A stretch of DNA of 64,000 bases from Streptomyces lincolnensis (GTDB lineage Bacteria; Actinomycetota; Actinomycetes; Streptomycetales; Streptomycetaceae): contig NZ_CP016438.1 in assembly GCF_001685355.1 (NCBI RefSeq), positions 3,348,001-3,412,000 of the forward strand. The letters are read 5' to 3'. The position numbers and the translations under genes were made by a program. Numbering within the stretch: position 1 is the first letter of the stretch; the number at the start of each line of letters is the position of its first letter. The notes under the pieces are model-generated. The model was given only the letters and a program-made list of their open reading frames with translations. It was not told the origin of the DNA and searched no databases. Below, one piece after another: positions 35,790 through 44,544 of the stretch.

Positions 35790-36476
35790 ATGCGACTGCC
35801 GAAGCCGCCCAGACCCCGTCTGCCCCGCACGCGCGCGGGGCGACGACGGCTGGTGCAGGCCGTGATGGCGGGGTGCGTGCTCGCCCTGCTGCCGGCGACC
35901 TGGATGTACGTCGTGACCGGTGACCGGCTGCGGACGGCCCAGGACGTGCCGCGCACCGAGGTCGCGGTGGTCTTCGGTGCCGGGCTGTGGGCCGGTGAGC
36001 CGTCGCCGTATCTCGCCCACCGGCTGGACGCGGCCGCGAAGCTGTACCGGGAGGGGCGGATCGAGGTCGTGCTCGTCACCGGGGACAACAGCCGCAGGGA
36101 CTACGACGAGCCGGACGCCATGCGGACCTATCTGACCCGGCACGGTGTGCCGGACCGGCGGATCGTCAGCGACTACGCGGGCTTCGACACCTGGGACTCC
36201 TGCGTCCGCGCGAAGAAGATCTTCGGCGTCGACAGGGCCGTCCTGATCAGCCAGGGGTTCCACATCCGGCGTGCGGTCGCGCTCTGCCAGGAGGCGGGGG
36301 TGTCGTCGTACGGCGTCGGCGTCGACGCCCGGCACGACGCCACCTGGTACTACGGCGGGGCCCGGGAGATCCTCGCGGCGGGGAAGGCCGCGCTGGACGC
36401 CCTGTTCGAGCCGGACCCCCGGTTCCTCGGCCCGAAGGAGCCGGGGGTGACCCGGGCGCTCGCTAGCTCCCCGTGA
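35790..36476 (+). CDS. YdcF/SanA-family membrane protein (DUF218)
   Basis: 228 aa from ATG 35790 with GGGGAGGA upstream. A basic N-terminus and one helix (residues 20-42) are followed by the DUF218 domain: VAVVFGAGLWAGEPSPYLAHRLDAAAKLY, VLVTGDNSRRDYDEPDAM, and VSDYAGFDTWDSCVRAKKIFG, ending with LISQGFHIRRAVALC. SanA-type members affect envelope integrity and vancomycin sensitivity in enterobacteria. Its last 14 bp overlap the 3' end of the convergent adenylation pseudo-paralogue. Confidence 0.88.
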   Translation: MRLPKPPRPRLPRTRAGRRRLVQAVMAGCVLALLPATWMYVVTGDRLRTAQDVPRTEVAVVFGAGLWAGEPSPYLAHRLDAAAKLYREGRIEVVLVTGDNSRRDYDEPDAMRTYLTRHGVPDRRIVSDYAGFDTWDSCVRAKKIFGVDRAVLISQGFHIRRAVALCQEAGVSSYGVGVDARHDATWYYGGAREILAAGKAALDALFEPDPRFLGPKEPGVTRALASSP

Positions 36477-37779
36477 GGTGGAGGGCACCCTGCCGGGCGT
36501 GGGCCGACAGTGCGGGTGTGCCGATGTGGCCGAGGTGTTCGAGTTCGCCGTCGGGGGTCCAGCGGCCCAGGGCTCGGGTGCGGGCCATCCGGCGGCCGCC
36601 GCCGAGGAAGGGGTCGGGAGCGCAGCGCTCGGGGTCGGGGTCGCCCAGGTGGCCGAAGTCGTCGTGGGTGAGGTGGTCCGCCGGGACGCAGTCGCCGCCG
36701 GTCCACAGTTCGCCGGTCTCGCCGATGGGGAGGGGACGGCGGCCGGGGCCGAGGACGTACACCGTGTTGTTGGGGGTCGGGCGGCCCAGGGTGAGCAGGG
36801 GTGCGGCCGGGTCGTGGCGGTACGGGGTGGCGGCGACCGGTGTCCCGGCCGGGCCCCAGCAGTGGAGGAGGTCGGCGCGTCGGGCCCAGCGGTCGGCGAG
36901 CGGGCGCGGGCAGGGCTCCTTGGTGTCCGCGACGACGGCGACCCTGCGCAGGCGGGGACAGGCCGCGGGGTCGAGGCCGGACAGGACGGCCGGGGTGGCG
37001 ACGATCACGTCGGCCGTGCGGGCCGTCGCCGCGGTGTCCTCGCCGCGGATGACGAGGGTGCCGCCGTGGGCGAGGCAGCCGAGGATCTCCCAGGCGGCCG
37101 TGGCGGAGGCGAGGCCGAGGAGCTGGGCGACGCGGTCGCCGGTGCGGACGCCGAGGCCGCCGGGGCCGGTGAGCAGCAGGCCGGCGATGTTGCGGTGGGT
37201 GACCTTGGTGCCGTACGGGCGGCCGGCGGTGCCGGAGCCGGAGCCGAAGAGGATGTGGCAGCCGTCGTCCGGGCTCACCCCCGGGCGCGGGGTGCCGCGA
37301 CGCGGGGCGGGAGGCAGGGGGCCGTCGAGGGCGATCAGGCGGTGCCCCGCGGGCAGCGGCACCCGGTGGGCGTGTTGCTCGACGGTGAGGACGACCCGGG
37401 TGCCGGCCGCGCGGACCACGTGGGCGAGCCGGGCCCTGGGGGCCAGGCCGATGTCCTGCGGGACGTACGCGGCACCGGACTTCAGGATGCCGAGCAGCCC
37501 GACGAGCATCGGGATCGAACGGTGCACGAAGAGGCCGACGTGGTCGCCGGGACGGACGCCCTCCCTGGCCAGGCGGACGGCGAGGGCGTCGGCGTACCGG
37601 TTGAGCTCGCCGTAGGTGATGGTCGCGCCCAGGTGTTCGGCGGCGACGGTGTAGGGGGCCTCGATGGCGTGCCGTTCCACGGCGTGGTGGACGAGGGGGT
37701 CGGGGAGGCGGACGGCGGGGCCGTGGCCGTACTGGCGGAAGAGGCGCTGGTCGTGGGGGCTCAGGTCGCGCAGGGGCAT
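36463..37779 (-). CDS. Degenerate, truncated adenylation-domain paralogue
   Basis: 438 aa from ATG 37779 (AGGAGGT 10 nt upstream). The first half closely matches the protein at 17129 (shared VRLPDPLVHHAVER, ITYGELNR, GAAYVPQDIGLAP). Key motifs are damaged: A3 reads FGSGSGTAGRPYGTKVTHRN, A5 reads HCWGPAGTPVAA without the Thr-Glu-Thr, and translation ends soon after A7, so A8, A10 and the catalytic lysine are missing. The frame is open and keeps Streptomyces codon use, so the gene may still be expressed, but ATP-dependent adenylation is unlikely. No membrane flavoprotein or crotonase accompanies it. Confidence 0.75.
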   Translation of the reverse strand: MPLRDLSPHDQRLFRQYGHGPAVRLPDPLVHHAVERHAIEAPYTVAAEHLGATITYGELNRYADALAVRLAREGVRPGDHVGLFVHRSIPMLVGLLGILKSGAAYVPQDIGLAPRARLAHVVRAAGTRVVLTVEQHAHRVPLPAGHRLIALDGPLPPAPRRGTPRPGVSPDDGCHILFGSGSGTAGRPYGTKVTHRNIAGLLLTGPGGLGVRTGDRVAQLLGLASATAAWEILGCLAHGGTLVIRGEDTAATARTADVIVATPAVLSGLDPAACPRLRRVAVVADTKEPCPRPLADRWARRADLLHCWGPAGTPVAATPYRHDPAAPLLTLGRPTPNNTVYVLGPGRRPLPIGETGELWTGGDCVPADHLTHDDFGHLGDPDPERCAPDPFLGGGRRMARTRALGRWTPDGELEHLGHIGTPALSAHARQGALHLTGS

Positions 37780-37996
37780 GGCTGGGGGACCTCCTGGCCG
37801 GCTGTTCCGAGGGACGGGGTTGCCACAGGGGGCGCGGCCGCACGGGTGGCTGCCGGGACGAGCGGCGGGCATGCCCGGTATACCGAACGCCGTGCGGAGT
37901 GTGCGGCGGTCGTGCCGTACTGGATGTCGGCTCGACTGTAGTCCCGGTGGTTCGACTCTCAACAAGGCGTGATCGGCCAACCACACAACGGAATGA

Positions 37997-38008
37997 GCCA
38001 CATGTGGC
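37997..38008. promoter_or_regulatory. 12-bp perfect palindrome GCCACATGTGGC
   Basis: A perfect palindrome in the 389-bp gap between the divergent adenylation paralogue and the nitrate reductase gene. A second, 10-bp palindrome (CGGTATACCG) lies at 37876-37885. Either could be an operator; no regulator can be assigned. Confidence 0.4.
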
Positions 38009-38118
38009 GTCTTTCGCCCCAAGGGCACCTTCCCTCGCACCCGGCGGCGACTCAGCGGTGGGCAGCCGTGCGCCTCACGGTGGCCGGCCGGCCGCCGGGA
38101 GGTCCCCGCAGCGGGCGC

Positions 38119-38156
38119 GTAACAGGCAGCCCCCGTCGGCGTAACACGGCCGAAGC
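38119..38156 (+). promoter_or_regulatory. Candidate GlnR box upstream of nitrate reductase
   Basis: Half-sites at exact 11-bp spacing: GTAAC (38119), CCCCC (38130, poor), GTAAC (38141), GAAGC (38152), each separated by 6 bp. The published actinobacterial GlnR box is GTNAC-n6-GAAAC-n6-GTNAC-n6-GAAAC; three of four half-sites fit. It ends 12 bp before the start codon, close for an activator but possible for a far-upstream-transcribed leader. Confidence 0.45.
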
Positions 38157-38168
38157 ACGCTGAGAGGC

Positions 38169-40268
38169 ATGCCGAACTCCGCGACGCCCACGCACTGCCC
38201 GTACTGCGCCTTGCAGTGCGGGATGAATCTGACGCCCGTCGAAGGCGGGACCGTCGAGGTGAGCGAGCGCGCGGACTTCCCGGTGAACCGGGGCGCGCTG
38301 TGCGGCAAGGGCCGTACGGCGCCGGCGGTGCTCTCGTCCCGGGTGCGCCTCACCTCCCCGTTGGTGCGCTCCGGGGGCACGCTCGTGCCCGCCTCCTGGG
38401 ACGAGGCACTCGACCGGATCGCCTCGGAACTGTCCCGCACGCGCGCGGAGCACGGCCCGGACGCGTGCGGGGTCTTCGGCGGGGGCGGCCTGACGAACGA
38501 GAAGGCGTACACACTCGGCAAGTTCGCCCGGGTCGTGCTCGGCACCTCGCAGATCGACTACAACGGACGGTTCTGCATGTCGTCCGCGGCGGCCGGGGGC
38601 ATCAAGGCCTTCGGCCTGGACCGGGGGCTGCCCTTCCCGCTGGAGGACATCCCGCGGACGGGATGCGTGATCCTGGTCGGCTCCAACCTCGCGGAGACCA
38701 TGCCGCCGTCGCTGCGGTTCTTCACCGAACTGCGCGAGAACGGCGGCACCCTGATCGTCATCGACCCACGCCGCACCAAGACGGCCGAACAGGCCGACCT
38801 GCACCTGGCGCCCCGCCCGGGCACCGACCTCGCGCTCGCGCTCGGCCTGCTGCACCTGGTCGTCGCCGAGGGCCGCGTGGACGAGGAGTACGTCCGTGAG
38901 CGCACGGCCGGGTGGGAGGAGGCCCGGGCGGCGGCGATGGCCCACTGGCCGGAGTACGTCGAGCGGATCACGGGCGTGTCCGTGCCCGAACTCCGTCAGA
39001 CGGTACGGATGTTCTGCGAGCCGGAGTCCGCGATGGTGCTGACCGCGCGCGGGCCCGAGCAGCAGTCCAAGGGCACCGACACCGTGGGCGCCTGGATCAA
39101 CCTGTGCCTGGCGACCGGCCGCGCGGGGCGTCCGCTGTCCGGGTACGGCTGCCTGACCGGGCAGGGCAACGGACAGGGCGGGCGCGAACACGGCCAGAAG
39201 GCCGACCAGTTGCCCGGCTACCGCAAGCTGGACGACCCGGCGGCCCGGCGGCACGTGGCCGAGGTGTGGGGCGTGGACCCGGACAGCCTGCCCGGCCCGG
39301 GACGCAGTGCCTACGAACTCCTGGACGCCCTCGGTTCGGACATCAAGTCCCTGCTGCTGATGGGATCCAACCCGGTGGTGTCGGCGCCGCACGCCGCGCA
39401 CATCGAGGAGCGGATCAAGTCCCTCGGCTTCCTTGCCGTGTGTGACGTCGTGCTGTCGGAGACGGCGGCGCTCGCGGACGTCGTACTGCCGGTGACGCAG
39501 TGGGCGGAGGAGACCGGCACGACGACCAACCTGGAGGGCCGCGTGCTGCTGCGGCAGCGGGCGATCACCCCTCCGGAGGGTGTGCGCAGCGACCTGGAGG
39601 TCATGCGCGAGCTGGCCGACCGGCTCGGTGTGGAGAAGGGCTTCCCGACCGACCCCGAGGAGGTCTTCGAGGAGCTGCGGCGCGCGAGTGCGGGCGGGGC
39701 GGCGGACTACTCCGGGATCACCTACCGGCGGCTGGCCGAGGAGAACGGGGTGTTCTGGCCCTGCCCGGCACCGGATGCCCAGGGGACCGGGAGCCCCGAG
39801 GCGCACCCCGGCACCCCGCGGCTCTTCCTCGACCGGTTCGCCACCCCGGACGGCCGGGCCCGGTTCGTGCCCGTCTCGCACCGGGCGGCCGCCGAGGAGC
39901 CCGACGCCGAGTACCCGGTGCTGCTGACGACCGGGCGGGTGGTGGCGCAGTACCAGTCCGGCGCCCAGACCCGCCGCGTGGACGAGCTCAACGCCGCCGC
40001 GCCCGGCCCCTTCGTCGAACTGCACCCGCGTCTCGCGGAGCGGCTGGGCGCGGCCGAGGGCGACCCGGTGGCCGTGGTCTCCCGGCGCGGCCGGGCCGTG
40101 GCCCCGGCCCGCATCACCACCGCGATCCGCCCGGACACCGTCTTCATGCCCTTCCACTGGTACGGCGAGGGCCGCGCCAACACCCTCACCAACCCGGCCC
40201 TCGACCCGACGTCCCGCATGCCGGAGTTCAAGACGTGCGCGGTACGGCTGGAGACGGTGGGGTCGTAG
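38169..40268 (+). CDS. Assimilatory nitrate reductase, molybdopterin subunit
   Basis: 699 aa. The N-terminal [4Fe-4S] site is CPYCALQC with the last Cys in ALCGKG. The molybdopterin domains show GGGLTNEKAYTLGKFARV, GRFCMSSAA (the Cys that ligates Mo in NarB/NasA), IVIDPRRTKTAEQADLHL and GSNPVVSAP. The C-terminal domain (LLTTGRVVAQYQSGAQTRR) closes the active site. No NasB-like flavin subunit is adjacent, so ferredoxin or the FAD protein at 51104 may donate electrons. It has its own promoter region with a candidate GlnR box and belongs functionally with nirB/nirD. Confidence 0.92.
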   Translation: MPNSATPTHCPYCALQCGMNLTPVEGGTVEVSERADFPVNRGALCGKGRTAPAVLSSRVRLTSPLVRSGGTLVPASWDEALDRIASELSRTRAEHGPDACGVFGGGGLTNEKAYTLGKFARVVLGTSQIDYNGRFCMSSAAAGGIKAFGLDRGLPFPLEDIPRTGCVILVGSNLAETMPPSLRFFTELRENGGTLIVIDPRRTKTAEQADLHLAPRPGTDLALALGLLHLVVAEGRVDEEYVRERTAGWEEARAAAMAHWPEYVERITGVSVPELRQTVRMFCEPESAMVLTARGPEQQSKGTDTVGAWINLCLATGRAGRPLSGYGCLTGQGNGQGGREHGQKADQLPGYRKLDDPAARRHVAEVWGVDPDSLPGPGRSAYELLDALGSDIKSLLLMGSNPVVSAPHAAHIEERIKSLGFLAVCDVVLSETAALADVVLPVTQWAEETGTTTNLEGRVLLRQRAITPPEGVRSDLEVMRELADRLGVEKGFPTDPEEVFEELRRASAGGAADYSGITYRRLAEENGVFWPCPAPDAQGTGSPEAHPGTPRLFLDRFATPDGRARFVPVSHRAAAEEPDAEYPVLLTTGRVVAQYQSGAQTRRVDELNAAAPGPFVELHPRLAERLGAAEGDPVAVVSRRGRAVAPARITTAIRPDTVFMPFHWYGEGRANTLTNPALDPTSRMPEFKTCAVRLETVGS

Positions 40269-40430
40269 CGGCGATGAGGCCGTGACGGACAGGGACCCAC
40301 CCCCGTGGGCCCGCACCCCGCGGGTGTCGTCGTCGGGCACGGTCCCGCCTGGCGGTGGCCGGCTCGGCCCGGACGGGCGGCACGGTGTCCGGAGGCGGGG
40401 ACACCACCCGTCCGTCGTTACGCTGTCCGG

Positions 40431-41027
40431 ATGGCAGAACATCCCACGTCGCAGGCGCGGCGGCCCGCGAACCGTGGGCCGAAGGCCGCCGCCGGGAACC
40501 GGGCGGCTCTGGTCGCGGCCGCCCGGGAGATCTACGCCGTGCACGGTCTGGACGCTCCGCTGTCCATGATCGCGCGCCGGGCCGGGGTGGGGCAGGGCGT
40601 GCTGTACCGGCATTTCCCCGACCGGGACGCCGTGGCGGCCGCGATCCTGGAGGAGAACGTCCGTGAGATCGAGCAGGCCGCGGCCGTCGAGGGGGCGACC
40701 CTCGCCGGGGTGCTGGGAGTGCTGACCTGGCATCAGGTGCGGTCGGCGGCGTTCATCGGCCTGCTGCATGCCGAGGGGGCGCGGGGCCGCGCCCCCGGGG
40801 CCGCCCGGGAGCTGGCCGATCGGGTCGGGCGCACCCTGCGGGGGTGTCTGCCCGCCGGCGGCCGGGCGGGGGCCCCGGACGCGCGGGACGATCTCATGCT
40901 CGCGGTCGCCATGGTCTCCGGAGCCGTCAGCGGCGGCGCCACGCACGAGGAACGGGAGCGGCGGGCGCTGGCGGCCTGGCGGCTGCTCGGCATCACGGTG
41001 GGACCGGTGCGGCCCTTCGAGGGCTGA
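40431..41027 (+). CDS. TetR-family transcriptional regulator
   Basis: 198 aa from ATG 40431. Helix-turn-helix: IARRAGVGQGVLYRHFPDRDAVAAAI near residues 45-70, then a helical ligand domain without recognisable specificity. The upstream region contains GTGTCC-n8-GGACAC (40385-40404) and a TGTCCGG ending just before the start codon (40424-40430), which suggests autoregulation. The same TGTCCGG core appears in the palindrome between the SMP-30 and monooxygenase genes, so those are probable targets. Converges with the SMP-30 gene (12 bp between stops). Confidence 0.87.
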   Translation: MAEHPTSQARRPANRGPKAAAGNRAALVAAAREIYAVHGLDAPLSMIARRAGVGQGVLYRHFPDRDAVAAAILEENVREIEQAAAVEGATLAGVLGVLTWHQVRSAAFIGLLHAEGARGRAPGAARELADRVGRTLRGCLPAGGRAGAPDARDDLMLAVAMVSGAVSGGATHEERERRALAAWRLLGITVGPVRPFEG

Positions 41028-41039
41028 GGCCGGCCGGCG

Positions 41040-42053
41040 TCAGCCGCCGTTGGACTGCCGTACGCCCTTCGCGAGCGCTTCGAAGGTGTACAGATAGCCC
41101 CCGGCGGGCCCGCTGACGGTCATGTACGCCTTCGTGCCGCCCGGTGTGATCGCCACGTTGGTCGCCGACTCCAGCCCTTCGGTACGGCCGGGAATCCGTA
41201 CGGTCGCCAGGTGCTCGCCGTACCGGCTGTACACCTCCATCGCGGGCCGGCCGTGCAGCGCCTGGTACAGGTTGCCGTCCGCGTCCACGGCGATCGAGTC
41301 GGTCTGGGCGATGCCGCCGTCGACGCGGACGGCCGTGTGCCTACCGGACATGCCGGGCCGCTCGACGACGGGGAGGTAGGAGATCCGGTTCTCCGTCAGT
41401 TCGCTGATCCACAGCCCGCGGTGGTCGGTGTCGAACGCGATGCCGTTCGTCGCGGCGAGCCCGTCGGCCAGCACGGTCGCCTTCCCGCCGTCGCGGTCGA
41501 CGCGCACCACCCGCCCGCGCGCCTCGCCCTCGGACATGCCGAGGGAGTCGCTGACGTACAGGTGGCCGTCCCGGTCGAAGGCGATGTCGTCGGGCAGCAT
41601 CCGGGCTCCGTCGACCTCGCCGGAGAAGAAGGTGCGCGGTCCGGTGCCGTCGGCGGCCAGGGAGACGATCGCGCCGCTCGCGAAGTCGGACAGGTAGATC
41701 CGGCCGTCGTACGGGCTGAACTGGGCGGAGGTGTAGGCGCCGCGCCGGTCGGTGAAGAGGGTCCGCGCGGTCTTCCTCTTGACGTCGACGCGTATCAGCT
41801 TGGGCTCTCCGGCCGGTGCGGTGACGTCGACGACGTTCAGCCGGCCGTCCGCACCGAAGGTGGGGCCCTCCAGGAGGGTCATCCCGGTCGCCTGGTGTGT
41901 CGTGGTCAGCCGCATGAACTGGTGGGCGGTGACGGTTCTGCCCGGCCCGGCGGTCCCCGCGCCGGAAGCGCGCGTGTCGGTACCGCACCCGGTCAGGGCC
42001 AGCGTGCCGAGTGCGGCGAGCACGGCGAGCGGGCGGAACCGGAGTCGTCGCAT
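41040..42053 (-). CDS. SMP-30/gluconolactonase-like secreted lipoprotein
   Basis: 337 aa from ATG 42053. A signal peptide ends in the lipobox LALTGCGTD. The remainder is a six-bladed beta-propeller of the SMP-30/LRE type: LLEGPTFGADGRLNVVDV, DRRGAYTSAQFSPYDGRIYLSD, MLPDDIAFDRDGHLYVSDSLG, AATNGIAFDTDHRGLWISE. The usual metal-binding Glu and Asp positions (LLEGP, DDIAF, TNGIAFD) are present, so lactone hydrolysis is possible. It is divergent from the Baeyer-Villiger monooxygenase, whose product is an ester or lactone; this supports a joint pathway. Confidence 0.82.
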   Translation of the reverse strand: MRRLRFRPLAVLAALGTLALTGCGTDTRASGAGTAGPGRTVTAHQFMRLTTTHQATGMTLLEGPTFGADGRLNVVDVTAPAGEPKLIRVDVKRKTARTLFTDRRGAYTSAQFSPYDGRIYLSDFASGAIVSLAADGTGPRTFFSGEVDGARMLPDDIAFDRDGHLYVSDSLGMSEGEARGRVVRVDRDGGKATVLADGLAATNGIAFDTDHRGLWISELTENRISYLPVVERPGMSGRHTAVRVDGGIAQTDSIAVDADGNLYQALHGRPAMEVYSRYGEHLATVRIPGRTEGLESATNVAITPGGTKAYMTVSGPAGGYLYTFEALAKGVRQSNGG

Positions 42054-42101
42054 GGGGATCACTCTCTTCCTGTCCGGGAAACATCGTGCTCTCGCACCAC
42101 A

Positions 42102-42121
42102 ACCGGACAGCGTTGTCCGGT
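42102..42121. promoter_or_regulatory. Palindromic operator, candidate TetR site
   Basis: ACCGGACAGCGTTGTCCGGT is an inverted repeat with perfect 8-bp arms and a 4-bp centre. It lies between the divergent SMP-30 and monooxygenase genes, 18 bp before the GTG at 42140. An additional TGTCCGG half-site is at 42071-42077, near the SMP-30 start. Confidence 0.7.
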
Positions 42122-42139
42122 CGTTGTTATGGTACGGCC

Positions 42140-43981
42140 GTGACGCCACCCCACATGACGCACCCTCACCCGCCGACCCCCGACGAACTGGCCGCGCTCC
42201 GGCTCCGCTACCACCGCGAGCGCGAGCGGCGGGTGCGGCCGGACGGAGCCCGCCAATACCTCGACGCCGACGCCGAGTTCGGCTTCTACGCGGCCGACCC
42301 CTACGCCGGCGAACCGGCCGGGCGCGCACCGCTGCGCGACACCGTCGACGTCGCCGTCATCGGCGCCGGGTTCGGCGGCATCCTCGCCGGGGCGCGGCTG
42401 CGTCAGCAGGGGGTCGAGCGGATCCGGATCATCGACAAGGGCGGGGACTTCGGCGGTACGTGGTACTGGAACCGCTACCCGGGCATCCACTGCGACGTCG
42501 AGTCCCACGTGTATCTGCCGATGCTCGACGAGACCGGGTACGTGCCGGAGTGGAAGTACGCACCGGGCGAGGAGATCCGCCGCCACGCGGTGCGCGTCGC
42601 CGAGAAGTTCGGCCTCTACGCGGACACCCTGTTCTCCACCGCGGTCACGGAACTGACCTGGGAGGAGAGCGAACACGCCTGGACCGTGACCACCGACCGG
42701 GGCGACGCCTTCCGGGCGAGGTACGTCATCACCGCCACCGGCACCCTGACCGAGCCGAAACTGCCGGGGATACCGGGCATCCGGGACTTCCGGGGGCACA
42801 CCTTCCACACCTCCCGGTGGGACTACGGCTACACCGGCGGCAGCCCCGAGGGCGGCATGACCGGGCTCGCGGACAAGCGCGTGGGGGTCGTCGGCACCGG
42901 CGCCACGGGTGTGCAGGTCATCCCGATGCTGGCCGAGGACGCGGCCCACGTGTACGTCTTCCAGCGCACCCCCTCCACGGTCGACGTGCGGGCCAACCGC
43001 CGTACCACCGCGGGGGACGTCGGCGCGGACCGCGCGGGCTGGGCCCGCGAGCGCCGCGAGAACTTCCTGCGCATCGTCTCCGGGGAGGAGGCCGGGGAGG
43101 ATCTCGTGGCGGACGGCTGGACGTCGTCGGCGGGCCTGCTGGAGAAGCTGCTGCCGAGTTTCCGCCGGCAGGGCGACCGCGAGGTCTTCGAGGCCGCCTA
43201 CGAGGTCGCCGACGCCGCCAAGATGAACGAGGTGCGGGCCCGCGTCGAGCGGACGGTCACGGATCCGGGGACGGCGGAGCGGCTCAAGCCCTGGTACCGG
43301 TACGCCTGCAAGCGCCCCGCCTTCTCCGACCTGTACTACCCGGCGTTCAACCGCTCCAACGTCACCCTGGTCGACACCGCGGACACCCACGGCATCGAAC
43401 GCGTCACCGAGCACGGCGTCGTGGCCGGCGGCACCCTCCACGAACTCGACTGCCTGATCTTCGCCACCGGTTTCTCCGTCGGCGTCTCCGGCGTCCAGTC
43501 CGGCAAGCTCCCGGTGTACGGCAGGGAGGGACACCAACTGCTCGACACATGGGCGCGGCACGGCATCCGCACCCTGCACGGCTTCACCAGCAACGGCTTC
43601 CCGAACCTGATCCGGATGGGCACCCTGCACAACGCCAGCAGCGTCAACTTCACCCACGTCCTGGACGAACAGGCCGTGCACGCCGCCGCCCTCGTCGCGG
43701 CCGCCGAGTCCGAGGGCGCCCTCCTCGAACCCTCCCGCGAGGCCGAGGACGCCTGGACCGCCGTCATGGCCGAGGGCGCGCCCGACCACGAGTGGTTCCA
43801 CGCCGAGTGCACCCCCGGCTACTACAACCGTGAAGGAGCCGGCCGCCCCAACGGCCCGACCTCCTACCCGCACGGCGCGGTCGCCTTCCACGAACTCCTG
43901 CGCCGCTGGCGGCGGGAGTCCATGGCCGAGGCGCTGCTGCGGGCCGGGGAGCCCGGCGTACAGCGAAACGGGGGCCGGTAG
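42140..43981 (+). CDS. Flavin monooxygenase, Baeyer-Villiger type
   Basis: 613 aa if GTG 42140 is used (another ATG five codons later; neither has a strong ribosome site). FAD motif VAVIGAGFGGILAGARL, NADP motif VGVVGTGATGVQVIP, and the Baeyer-Villiger fingerprint region FRGHTFHTSRWDYGYTGG (FxGxxxHxxxW) are all visible. The GTWYWNRYPGIHCDVESHVY block is typical of cyclohexanone-type enzymes. It oxidises a ketone to an ester/lactone with NADPH and O2; the substrate is unknown. Expression is probably controlled by the TetR encoded at 40431. Confidence 0.9.
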   Translation: MTPPHMTHPHPPTPDELAALRLRYHRERERRVRPDGARQYLDADAEFGFYAADPYAGEPAGRAPLRDTVDVAVIGAGFGGILAGARLRQQGVERIRIIDKGGDFGGTWYWNRYPGIHCDVESHVYLPMLDETGYVPEWKYAPGEEIRRHAVRVAEKFGLYADTLFSTAVTELTWEESEHAWTVTTDRGDAFRARYVITATGTLTEPKLPGIPGIRDFRGHTFHTSRWDYGYTGGSPEGGMTGLADKRVGVVGTGATGVQVIPMLAEDAAHVYVFQRTPSTVDVRANRRTTAGDVGADRAGWARERRENFLRIVSGEEAGEDLVADGWTSSAGLLEKLLPSFRRQGDREVFEAAYEVADAAKMNEVRARVERTVTDPGTAERLKPWYRYACKRPAFSDLYYPAFNRSNVTLVDTADTHGIERVTEHGVVAGGTLHELDCLIFATGFSVGVSGVQSGKLPVYGREGHQLLDTWARHGIRTLHGFTSNGFPNLIRMGTLHNASSVNFTHVLDEQAVHAAALVAAAESEGALLEPSREAEDAWTAVMAEGAPDHEWFHAECTPGYYNREGAGRPNGPTSYPHGAVAFHELLRRWRRESMAEALLRAGEPGVQRNGGR

Positions 43982-43989
43982 CCCGCCGC

Positions 43990-44412
43990 TCAGCGGCGCG
44001 CGAACCAGTCGCCGCTCTCGATCGGCCTGCCGTGGGCACGCAGGCGGGCGGCCACGGTGGGGGCGGCGACGTAGACCCAGGCGCGGACGCCCGACCCGTC
44101 CGCGTCGAGGGTCACCTCACGCCGCACCCGTTCGTAGAGGTTGCGGGCGTCGCCCGGGGCGTACTCCTCCAGGCGGTCCAGCGCGGCCAGGAGCTCCGGG
44201 TACGCCTCCGGGAGCGCGGTGACGAGTTCGCCGTGCACCACTCCCCCGCGTTCCTCCACGGCGTAGGGATAGCCGGGACCGTCGTAGAGCCTCGCGCCGG
44301 ACAGGCGGGCGGGGTGCTCGGAGCGGGTGCGGCCGCGCAGGAAGAGGTCGTGGTTGGCCTCGCCGGGGCGCAGGGTGCCGTAGACGAAGAAGGGGAGCGG
44401 GAGAGCCGTCAC
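43990..44412 (-). CDS. Gamma-glutamylcyclotransferase-like (AIG2/GGCT) protein
   Basis: 140 aa. The GGCT fold is recognised from the FFVYGTLRPGEANHDL N-terminus (substrate loop), PYAVEERGGVVHGELV and LDRLEEYAP, including the catalytic Glu position of the LDRLEEY block. The C-terminal stretch RAWVYVA closes the barrel. It sits 8 bp from the convergent monooxygenase stop. Role beyond a gamma-glutamylamine-cyclising reaction is unknown. Confidence 0.85.
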   Translation of the reverse strand: MTALPLPFFVYGTLRPGEANHDLFLRGRTRSEHPARLSGARLYDGPGYPYAVEERGGVVHGELVTALPEAYPELLAALDRLEEYAPGDARNLYERVRREVTLDADGSGVRAWVYVAAPTVAARLRAHGRPIESGDWFARR

Positions 44413-44544
44413 AGAAACGATTCTCTCCCCTCACACACCTCCTCAGACGCGCCCTGGACATGACATGCCCGGGGCGCCTTGACTCGTCGTCAACATCATC
44501 AGCGCCGCGCCCCCGCGCCTGCGGGCGCCCTCCCTAGGAGATCG

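Noticed and set aside
38052..40946. 964-codon minus-strand open frame across the nitrate reductase gene
   Set aside because: It is the antisense shadow of a G+C-rich coding region: composition is dominated by Arg/Gly/Pro/Ala/His, and no family motifs are seen, whereas the plus strand has full molybdopterin oxidoreductase motifs.
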